DNA from: JBARRO01 sp049644265
GTDB taxonomy: Bacteria > Bacteroidota > Ignavibacteria > UBA10030
Direction of reading: 5' to 3'
Length of the DNA: 5,549 nt
NCBI GenBank assembly: GCA_049644265.1
Contig: JBARRO010000053.1
Span: 1 to 5,549 of the forward strand
The notes below the pieces were generated by a model. The model did not search any database. It was not told the DNA's origin and saw only the letters and a list, made by a program, of their open reading frames with translations. Shown here piece after piece: positions 1 to 5,319 of the stretch. Made by a program: the position numbers and the translations under genes. Position 1 is the first letter of the stretch. Every line of letters begins with the position of its first letter.

Positions 1-1389
1 AATAAAGATCTTGGGATAAATTCCCTGGGTGCTCTTCGCATCCGTGACGATCACCTCTTTGCGCAATTTTGCGGAATACTTCACGGGCGCAATCACGATG
101 TCCCGCGCGGATCGTTTGGGACCCACGTGTGTCGTATCTGTCGAGAGCGTGTAACCAAGCTTTGTCCATGTCCCTAACGAGTCCGTAAAGATGGAAATCT
201 TCTTCTGTCCCAACTTCTCCAGCATGAGATACCCGAGCGCGGACTCCTTCGTCAATCCTGTCCCCGAAACAACGACTGCTTCGTGTGCCGGATTGACTCC
301 CGCCGAACCCAGAATTTCTGCCAGTCTCGACGGGTTTGACACATTGTCTCTGAATATTTCTCCCGGGATGTTCAGCGCAAAGGGAATGTGCCCTTCGTAA
401 AATGCGCCCGCTGGCCTCACATCCACCACGCTGATTTGCGGGTCTGCGTAGGTCCGTATCATTTTGCTGCTCCAAAACTGCAGCCACTTTGTTTCGCGCA
501 TCAGGTAGGGGGCATCGTAGGTCCAGTATGGAAGGTCTCGCCGGTCCTCAAGCCATCCCATCTCCGATTCCTTGAACAGCTTGACCGCCGGGTAGTTCAG
601 GATGAACTTCGCGGCGAAGAACGGTACGCTCGCGGCGACTCCGCCTCCACAATAGGTGTAAATCTGCTGCTCGGGCTTGACTCCCACATAGGCGAACATT
701 TTTCTCAGTTCATCAGCGGATTTGAAGGTTTTATCGGGATTGTAAAAATCTTCGCTGGGCATCAGGATGCCGGTCGGGATATGTCCGCTCTTGGCGAAGG
801 GGGCAATTTCTCCAAAATGCCATTTGGCGTCGAGTCCTTCGACGAGGGCTCTCTTTTCCGGGTCCCCGCTCGCAGTAACGACATCCGGCAGTCTCACTCT
901 CACATCTTCATTCAGTTTCGTGATGCGGAAGGTGCCTTTCTTTGGGATGAAAGGTTCTTTTGAGACGGGCAATTCAGACGCCTGCCATTTTGCGAGCCCG
1001 CCGTCGAGGACGTAGAGGTTCTTCAAAGGATATCCGTGGTAGTAGAGGTCAAAAAAGAGCCTCGTGGCCATGATGGATGCGCCTTGATCGTAGATGACGA
1101 GCTTCTTTCCGGGACTGACTCCCCATGACTGGTAACTCTGTTGGACTTTTGCAACGGGAACATCCTGGACACCGTAGCTGTAGAGGTCGGTGCCCACGGC
1201 GCCGGGAATGTGTTGTGCCGCGTACATCGGTCCCTGCGATGCATCGAGTATCAGCACATTCGGGTTCTTCTGATTTTTCTGAAGCCACTTAACGCTGACG
1301 AGTCTGCCGTTGACTCCGTTTTGAGCAATCAAAGGAAGCGTCAGGGCGAGGGTAAACACAAGAACGGAGCAGTACCTCAGTGCTTTCAT
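1..1389 (-). CDS. Exported multidomain rhodanese / sulfurtransferase, 3' end outside window (partial)
   Basis: The frame is open for 463 codons from ATG 1389-1387 to base 1, with no stop, so the C-terminus is missing. Residues 1-22 form a signal peptide (basic start, hydrophobic core, cleavage likely after LIA), pointing to export. Rhodanese domain 1 spans about 28-140, with VLILDA, the HIPGA motif, VLDGGLAKW, and Asp101 (YDQGA) where cysteine would sit. Domain 2 spans about 160-288 and has the active loop CGGGVAAS with Cys247, preceded by GHIPTGI. Domain 3 spans about 305-415, with VVDVRPAGAFYEGHIP and Ser375 (VVSGTG) in the catalytic slot. After it, residues 445-463 (VIVTDAKS...YPKIFI) look like a linker or a fourth domain. 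Rhodaneses move sulfane sulfur from thiosulfate or 3-mercaptopyruvate to thiophilic acceptors through a cysteine persulfide; here only domain 2 should be active. SseA-type enzymes have two domains and about 280 residues, so this is an enlarged relative. Substrate is unknown. The family call is firm; the precise activity is inferred. Confidence 0.93.
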   Translation of the reverse strand, partial: MKALRYCSVLVFTLALTLPLIAQNGVNGRLVSVKWLQKNQKNPNVLILDASQGPMYAAQHIPGAVGTDLYSYGVQDVPVAKVQQSYQSWGVSPGKKLVIYDQGASIMATRLFFDLYYHGYPLKNLYVLDGGLAKWQASELPVSKEPFIPKKGTFRITKLNEDVRVRLPDVVTASGDPEKRALVEGLDAKWHFGEIAPFAKSGHIPTGILMPSEDFYNPDKTFKSADELRKMFAYVGVKPEQQIYTYCGGGVAASVPFFAAKFILNYPAVKLFKESEMGWLEDRRDLPYWTYDAPYLMRETKWLQFWSSKMIRTYADPQISVVDVRPAGAFYEGHIPFALNIPGEIFRDNVSNPSRLAEILGSAGVNPAHEAVVVSGTGLTKESALGYLMLEKLGQKKISIFTDSLGTWTKLGYTLSTDTTHVGPKRSARDIVIAPVKYSAKLRKEVIVTDAKSTQGIYPKIFI

Positions 1390-1397
1390 GAAGGGTT

Positions 1398-1404
1398 CTC
1401 CTCT
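1398..1404 (-). promoter_or_regulatory. Shine-Dalgarno site of the rhodanese gene
   Basis: The minus strand reads AGAGGAG, followed by an 8-base gap to ATG 1389. This is a near-ideal ribosome binding site. It fixes the start directly ahead of the basic N-terminus and hydrophobic core of the signal peptide. No convincing promoter is visible in the 102-bp spacer upstream. Confidence 0.75.
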
Positions 1405-1467
1405 TTGGGGAAGGAATGTTAAAGATAGGTCTACGTCAACGCGTACGGGATAGTTACAGAGGAGCAG

Positions 1468-1491
1468 TCTATGAGTCTGTGAGTCGATGAG
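1468..1491. repeat. Three tandem 8-bp repeats abutting a stop codon
   Basis: The plus strand reads TCTATGAG, TCTGTGAG, TCGATGAG in exact tandem (consensus TCKRTGAG, 24 bases). The third copy ends at 1491, and the stop codon (TAG, minus strand) of the 733-residue gene is at 1492-1494. The rest of the 1390-1491 spacer shows no hairpin plus T-run that would act as a terminator. I see the periodicity directly; its function is unknown and it may be simple replication-slippage filler. Confidence 0.7.
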
Positions 1492-3693
1492 CTAGTACCA
1501 GTAATTGGTCTGCTTCGTCCATTCTGATTTCGGGAATTGTCTGTGCAACATCAAAAAAGCCTCCTTTGATATTTGTGTTGATCTGTCGTCTCTGCAACCA
1601 ACACGAGAAACCTGGACGACAAGGTGGAGGGCCTCAGGCACGCGATAGTCCTGAGCGTTTGTTCTGGCCCACGAGTTGACAATGCGTCCAAGATATGTGG
1701 CTGCCGCGGGGGCTGAAGTCAACAGTCTTGTTTCCTTTTCTGCGGTCTCTTTGTCAGACTTTGTCAGGAAGGAAGGAGGCCACACAGAGACTTTTGATTC
1801 GGAAGATTGGGGAGAACCTGCCCAAATATCTGCCGCCGTTGCTTCAATGGCCAAGTCGCCGGAATACCACCAATTGTCACGGTAGCTGTCTCGAACGTTA
1901 AGCGGAACTTCCCGATCAACGCCAATACGGATGGAAGGTCGGAGCCCGGGATGTTTCAATAATAAGTATGCTCCATTGAACCGACGCGCGTTGAAGTCAC
2001 TTGACGAGACATACTGATCGAGGAAGGGCTTCAATTGAGGATCTATCCTTGCAAGAAATTTTCCTACCTCAATCGAGATTTTGTCTTCACCGAGCAAGAA
2101 TGAACGCACCCAGGTTGCTCTGCATAAGGACTGTTGAAGAGAGGGAGGTAACAAAGAATTGGCACAGATGGAATCAAGTACCCGAAGTGAAACAAATCTG
2201 TTCAGGACGGACGCTTGAGAGACAAAGAGATCGGCAGATCCTTTCAGGCTCGATATTTCTTCCGAGTCCCATCTGATTCCAATTGCTTGTTGATGACAGT
2301 ATCGAAGGAATTCTGAGAGGTCACCAGCAATTCGGACCCGTTCGTTGTTAAGAAGATTAGCATTTGACACTGAAGAGAGCGATCCAATTCTATCCACCAA
2401 CACGTCGATGAGGCTTCTGGCTTCTTGGTACTTTTCGCCGGCAATCAGGAGACGGACGGCCCAATAATTGGCGGTGAAATACTCGGGGGCGTATGGAGGA
2501 ATTGACGTGGTGGCCTGAATAAGTGAGGGTAGCTCGGGTGTTCGTGGGCCTGCATCCGATAGCGCTGCTATCAGCCAGGCCCCAGATTTTGTCCTCCTCC
2601 ATTGGTTGTAGGCCTCGTTGAACGCATTTGGACCGGCTCTTCCCCGATAACACCTTTTCCAGTGAATGAAGTCGGATTCGTTGCTGAACGAGCTGTCCTG
2701 AAACTGTCTCAGCAGAGTTGCGTAATCCCTCCACTCTATCGGAAACAGACTATCGATTGCAGTTCTCGTGATCTTCTGGTCAAGCTCCGAGTAAAGTAGC
2801 CATGGGTTCGTTCGGAATAGGCAAAAGTTGTGAAGCCGCAAAGCTGAAGGATGAAACTCTGCCATGGAGGAATCCTTTAGGATCACACGCAACTTGCCTT
2901 CAGCTGTTTTCAGCAAGGAATCTTGATTCGATTCTGACAGTGTCGCCTGCCGTATTTCAGTTCGTGCGATGAGAAATCTCGACAATTTGTTCCACGGCGA
3001 ATTTGGATCTCGACTGATTTTGCCAAAGAGCGATTTGGCGATCTGGAATTCGCGCATGTAGAAATACGCCGCTGCAATTTGATAGTCACGGTCCGCCTTG
3101 ATCACGCCTGGAGCGGCCGAGTCAACAGGGAGAGGTACCTTTGCAGATTCTGCGCTAAAGAAAACGGCATCTTGAGCATGAACCCAATCGACAATGTAGG
3201 GACTGTGCACGCCGAATTGAACAATTCGTTGCGCCAGTGTTGATGCGGCAGTATGGAATGCATCATAGTTGATATTCTGATAGAACAAGTAACCACGCCT
3301 GTCCGAATTGTCCGTGTTGGTTTCAATCGGGTACTCGGTGGCGGGGCGATCTCCAAGGACAAGTTGGCGTTGTTCCATCCATTCTGAAAGACTTTCCCAG
3401 GGAGACATCCAGGAGTCGTGGAGATCAGTAGCATTGATCACTGATTGCTCGACTTCAGAGAGAGGGTTGCCGCTAAAATAGCGGTAAGCGACGAAGAGGT
3501 AGATACTGGAGAACGTTGGCCTTGCAATTCCGATCTTGCCCTCGAGGAACTGCTCCATGGAAAAATCCGGTGCAGAATCGTCCACGAAAACGGTTGAAGG
3601 GAAGTAAGGTCCGCAGCTATACAAATTGACGGGATTTGCGAACGTGACAAGAAGGAGAAAGCTTGCCAAGAAACAGCGAAAGAGAGTTCTCAT
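1492..3693 (-). CDS. Exported helical-repeat protein of unknown function with CGPYFP motif (733 aa)
   Basis: The function is unknown. The start at 3693 was chosen because its ATG overlaps the upstream gene's stop as ATGA and leads straight into a signal peptide (residues 1-20: MRTLFR, then a hydrophobic core). An in-frame ATG 45 bases upstream would bury the signal behind 15 polar residues. After the signal comes LYSCGPYFP (Cys27). The LYSC context is a poor lipobox, so a lipoprotein is possible but unproven. The body has few low-complexity parts and looks largely alpha-helical. Residues about 200-250 (DYQIAAAYFYMREFQIAKSL, then DPNSPW and LIAR) resemble TPR-type helical hairpins, and 405-432 (YWAVRLL...YQEARSLIDVL) give another. 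Further landmarks are RDNWWYSGD (605-613) and a C-terminus SKEAFLMLHRQFPKSEW ending in NYWY. I recall similar landmarks in large uncharacterised exported proteins of several phyla. The role is presumably scaffolding or binding in the envelope, together with its coupled DUF3142-like partner. Confidence 0.88.
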   Translation of the reverse strand: MRTLFRCFLASFLLLVTFANPVNLYSCGPYFPSTVFVDDSAPDFSMEQFLEGKIGIARPTFSSIYLFVAYRYFSGNPLSEVEQSVINATDLHDSWMSPWESLSEWMEQRQLVLGDRPATEYPIETNTDNSDRRGYLFYQNINYDAFHTAASTLAQRIVQFGVHSPYIVDWVHAQDAVFFSAESAKVPLPVDSAAPGVIKADRDYQIAAAYFYMREFQIAKSLFGKISRDPNSPWNKLSRFLIARTEIRQATLSESNQDSLLKTAEGKLRVILKDSSMAEFHPSALRLHNFCLFRTNPWLLYSELDQKITRTAIDSLFPIEWRDYATLLRQFQDSSFSNESDFIHWKRCYRGRAGPNAFNEAYNQWRRTKSGAWLIAALSDAGPRTPELPSLIQATTSIPPYAPEYFTANYWAVRLLIAGEKYQEARSLIDVLVDRIGSLSSVSNANLLNNERVRIAGDLSEFLRYCHQQAIGIRWDSEEISSLKGSADLFVSQASVLNRFVSLRVLDSICANSLLPPSLQQSLCRATWVRSFLLGEDKISIEVGKFLARIDPQLKPFLDQYVSSSDFNARRFNGAYLLLKHPGLRPSIRIGVDREVPLNVRDSYRDNWWYSGDLAIEATAADIWAGSPQSSESKVSVWPPSFLTKSDKETAEKETRLLTSAPAAATYLGRIVNSWARTNAQDYRVPEALHLVVQVSRVGCRDDRSTQISKEAFLMLHRQFPKSEWTKQTNYWY

Positions 3694-3708
3694 AAGTTGA
3701 ATTCCCTT
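3690..3708 (-). promoter_or_regulatory. ATGA stop/start overlap and weak ribosome site (translational coupling)
   Basis: On the minus strand the ATG of the 733-residue gene (3693-3691) and the TGA of the DUF3142-like gene (3692-3690) share two bases as ATGA. A modest TAAGGGA sits about ten bases upstream, inside the last codons of the first gene. A four-base overlap of this kind usually means that ribosomes finishing the first gene restart on the second, giving linked expression of the two proteins. Confidence 0.85.
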
Positions 3709-4514
3709 ACAGCCAACTTTACTGATTGAGAGGACCATGGCCTCGGATTGAAGATATAAACTCTTCGGTTCTTCGTATTCAGGTGTATCGGCTCATCCAT
3801 GGAAATCCCCAGGCTCTGATTACACAGCGAAAAAGCGAAATCCTTGCCGCTCTGCAAGTGATGAAGGACCTGAACGTGATCGGGTCCCAAGCGAAACAAC
3901 ATCGGGATTGCTTCATCCACAGGTAGATCTCTTATCCAGGGATCTGAAAGACACCATGAAACAAGGGCGGTCATTGACAACTTGATGGAGTCAGGCAAAC
4001 TGGCCCGCACATCGCGGATGAGCGCCCGGTAGAAGGGTCGTTCTGATCTTCCTGCATCGAAATCGATTTGGACAGCCCGGACACCCGGAATTCGGGCGGC
4101 TGCTATGATCGCCCTGACTGTTGAGTTTCGCTGTTGAGATCCAAGGAAAGGTCGCGAGCGAGTGTTTGTGGAGAGCCTCACGACAGCAATGAGATACGTC
4201 CTTTGCGGAACTCGTAGAGGCTGGCGACGAGAATATAAGATAACCCGATTCCCTGATAGTTTAACGGAAGTGGCAAGGAAGGCAACCCCAATCTTCTGAG
4301 GGTCGATGAATTCCAAATTCTCCGGACGCTCCCATGCCCATAGAACAATCTGTGGACTTTTGGCACGCCCTCGTTCTTCCTGTGGGTTAAGGTGGGCTGA
4401 GAGGGGCTTGGCGGTAAGCGGATCCTGAACAGGACGATTAATCGGCATCATCTGGCCCGGCGTAATGTTATATCCGCTCAAGAATGCAATTATTGCCAAA
4501 AGTACCGTGTTCAT
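3690..4514 (-). CDS. DUF3142-like protein, possible TIM-barrel hydrolase fold (274 aa)
   Basis: The start ATG 4514 has AAGGAT six bases upstream. The N-terminus (MNTVLLAIIAFLSG) is hydrophobic but lacks basic residues, so export is plausible but not certain. Landmarks are QIVLWAWERPENLEFIDP (55-72) with VGVAFLA-like IGVAFLA after it, LIAVVRLS (108-115), GVRAVQIDFDAGRSERPFYR (144-163), LSMTALVSWCLSD (179-191), PVDEAIPMLFRLG (198-210), and a C-terminal SMDEP plus VYIFNPRPWS (252-261). From memory this order matches DUF3142 (PF11340), whose function is undescribed. QIDFD at the end of a beta strand, followed by FYRALIRDVRASLP, recalls the DxDxE-type strand-4 motif of glycoside hydrolase barrels of the GH18 kind, so a sugar-related fold is an inference. 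Length is about what I expect for the family. The gene is the first of the coupled pair. The palindrome cluster lies just upstream, and no clear promoter is visible there. Confidence 0.8.
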   Translation of the reverse strand: MNTVLLAIIAFLSGYNITPGQMMPINRPVQDPLTAKPLSAHLNPQEERGRAKSPQIVLWAWERPENLEFIDPQKIGVAFLATSVKLSGNRVILYSRRQPLRVPQRTYLIAVVRLSTNTRSRPFLGSQQRNSTVRAIIAAARIPGVRAVQIDFDAGRSERPFYRALIRDVRASLPDSIKLSMTALVSWCLSDPWIRDLPVDEAIPMLFRLGPDHVQVLHHLQSGKDFAFSLCNQSLGISMDEPIHLNTKNRRVYIFNPRPWSSQSVKLAVREFNL

Positions 4515-4520
4515 CGTTGA

Positions 4521-4526
4521 ATCCTT
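4521..4526 (-). promoter_or_regulatory. Ribosome binding site of the DUF3142-like gene
   Basis: The minus strand reads AAGGAT with six bases before ATG 4514. This supports the chosen start over the in-frame ATGs at residues 22 and 23. Confidence 0.6.
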
Positions 4527-4601
4527 GTCACAAAAAACCAGTCGCTACCCTCTGTGGAGGACCCCCGCGAGATACATCAATCCGCCATCGACACTTCGCT
4601 T

Positions 4602-4628
4602 GAAAAGAATAGGTCGCCCCGATGGGGC
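4602..4628 (-). repeat. Palindromic repeat unit 4 (minus orientation)
   Basis: The minus strand reads GCCCC-ATC-GGGGC followed by the tail GACCTATTCTTTTC. The 5-bp stem with a 3-base loop is exact. The tail begins like those of the other units (GWCCTRT) but then diverges, so this is the most worn copy. Confidence 0.65.
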
Positions 4629-4648
4629 TTCTTGAACGGATGACTTCG

Positions 4649-4677
4649 GTTCTACAGATAGTCCGTCCCTACGGGTC
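4649..4677 (-). repeat. Palindromic repeat unit 3 (minus orientation)
   Basis: The minus strand reads GACCC-GTA-GGGAC, then the tail GGACTATCTGTAGAAC. The stem has one A/A mismatch. The tail aligns with that of unit 1 (GTCCTGTCTATAGAAA) at most positions. The head also takes part in a second, competing hairpin, GGGTCT-GA-AGACCC, at 4673-4686. Confidence 0.7.
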
Positions 4678-4699
4678 TGAAGACCCATGAAAATTGCCA

Positions 4700-4728
4700 G
4701 CGCCGTAGGCGCGTCCTGTCTATAGAAA
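4700..4728 (+). repeat. Palindromic repeat unit 1 (plus orientation)
   Basis: The plus strand reads GCGCC-GTA-GGCGC and then GTCCTGTCTATAGAAA. The 5-bp stem is perfect with a GTA loop. This is the best-preserved copy and shows the full tail. Confidence 0.75.
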
Positions 4729-4751
4729 TGTGCATGAGAAAACAAAAAGAA

Positions 4752-4776
4752 GCTCCGTAGGAGCGTCCTATGAAAT
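4752..4776 (+). repeat. Palindromic repeat unit 2 (plus orientation)
   Basis: The plus strand reads GCTCC-GTA-GGAGC and then GTCCTATGAAAT. The stem is perfect. The third stem pair differs from unit 1 (T-A here, G-C there), so the pairing is kept while the base changes. It starts 52 bases after unit 1; units 3 and 4 are 49 apart on the other strand. Confidence 0.75.
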
Positions 4777-5100
4777 TGGATGTCTGGTTTCCTTAGGCGC
4801 AAACTGCTCATTGCTCTCACCTCATCCTTCAACTCAACCTCCTCTGGTAAATCAGATCCCTGCTTAAAATCCGCAGGGATGACGCATCCGTTGTTTGTGT
4901 TCCATTCCTTCATTTCGACCCGAACGTCTCGATCGGTGAAAATCCGTTGTTGAATTGATTTATCGCCACTCATCGTGTGCTTTGACGAGCGCGGATCAAC
5001 GTACGGAGCGGCGGAAAAGGAAGCAAGTGAGTAGCGGAAACATAGATATTCAAGGGCCATTTTTTGGGATTCCTATCTTGTTGAGCCCGCACATGGTTTT
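4777..5100. other. Stretch without a recognised gene
   Basis: Apart from the N-terminal half of the doubtful minus-strand frame, I see no RNA gene, terminator, strong promoter or family match here. A degenerate CCTTAGGCGC at 4791-4800 faintly resembles half of a palindromic unit. The plus-strand frame starting at 4955 runs through low-complexity pyrimidine sequence and looks spurious. Confidence 0.5.
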
Positions 5101-5109
5101 ACCTCTCAC

Positions 5110-5130
5110 ATCTCATATCTCATATCTCTC
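5110..5130. repeat. 7-bp tandem repeat in a pyrimidine-rich tract
   Basis: The plus strand reads ATCTCAT twice and then ATCTCTC, continuing into TCCATCTCC. On the minus strand this is a GAGATAT-type purine repeat. The surrounding 5100-5220 is strongly pyrimidine-biased on the plus strand and carries no stop-free frame of credible composition. I recall similar GAGATATGAGATAT filler in intergenic DNA of several environmental phyla. Confidence 0.65.
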
Positions 5131-5257
5131 TCCATCTCCAATTACCATTCATCGCTCCGATCGACTTTCCCAACACCACGTTCCTCACTTCAACATCATC
5201 CACCATTCTCATTTCTGAGATGCGACATAATTCTTATAATTGAAAATTGTCCGGCGG

Positions 5258-5280
5258 ATTTTTCTCCTCAATTTTTCTCC
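5258..5280 (+). repeat. 10-bp direct repeat just upstream of a promoter
   Basis: ATTTTTCTCC occurs exactly twice, at 5258-5267 and 5271-5280, with a 13-bp period. The second copy ends five bases before the -35 box at 5286. The position suits an activator or operator site, or an A/T-rich upstream element, but nothing identifies a regulator. Confidence 0.6.
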
Positions 5281-5285
5281 GATCG

Positions 5286-5314
5286 TTGACATTCAGTTTG
5301 CGTGTCGCTATACT
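5286..5314 (+). promoter_or_regulatory. Strong sigma-70 type promoter, rightward
   Basis: TTGACA at 5286-5291, a 17-base spacer, then TATACT at 5309-5314. The -35 box matches consensus fully, the -10 box matches in five of six positions, and the spacing is optimal. There is no TG extension. The start of transcription should lie near 5320-5322. It points away from the three minus-strand genes, toward the right edge of the window. It may drive a gene beyond the edge with a long leader, or a non-coding RNA. Confidence 0.7.
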
Positions 5315-5319
5315 AACAA

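Larger units (their letters stand above)
4545..5060 (-). other. Doubtful 171-codon open frame, half made of repeat DNA
   Basis: The frame runs from ATG 5060 (AGGAA about nine bases upstream) to a stop at 4545, 30 bases before the DUF3142-like gene. Residues from about 95 on (FHRTLLRSFF, FYRQDAPTALAIF, TRRDGLSVEP, SGRPILFKRSVDGG) are simply the translation of the palindromic repeat units at 4602-4776 and their flanks. I have seen such peptide strings as spurious predicted proteins in repeat-rich genomes. Residues 1-94 (including MKEWNTNNGCVIPADFKQGS and DLPEEVELKDEVRAMSS) match no family I know. They have ordinary polar composition and no signal peptide, membrane segment or motif. The frame could be the remnant of a small gene invaded by repeats, or chance. 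I do not call it a gene. Confidence 0.3.

Noticed and set aside
388..963. Plus-strand open frame of 191 codons
   Set aside because: It lies antisense to the clearly coding rhodanese frame, has no ribosome site, and its translation resembles no family.
1023..1422. Several short open frames on both strands near the rhodanese N-terminus
   Set aside because: All are out-of-frame shadows of the rhodanese gene, whose signal peptide and first domain occupy this stretch.
1390..1467. Promoter for the rhodanese gene (TTGACG near 1436 on the minus strand)
   Set aside because: No acceptable -10 box lies at 16-18 bases, and the match to Bacteroidota-type TAnnTTTG is imperfect and wrongly spaced.
3694..3738. 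Upstream in-frame ATG (3738) for the 733-residue gene
   Set aside because: It would add 15 polar residues before the signal peptide and overlap the previous gene by 49 bases. The ATGA overlap start at 3693 fits far better.
4531..4560. Rho-independent terminator (T-run TTTTTT on the minus strand near 4534)
   Set aside because: The nearest hairpin, CCTC-TGTG-GAGG at 4549-4560, has only four pairs and is separated from the T-run by a dozen bases.
4602..4776. CRISPR array
   Set aside because: The units are degenerate, differ in orientation, carry short palindromes with related tails, and there is no constant repeat/unique spacer alternation and no cas gene.
4955..5218. Plus-strand 87-codon open frame
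   Set aside because: It has no ribosome site, its second half is pyrimidine-rich low-complexity DNA, and the peptide (Ser/His/Ile-rich) looks accidental.
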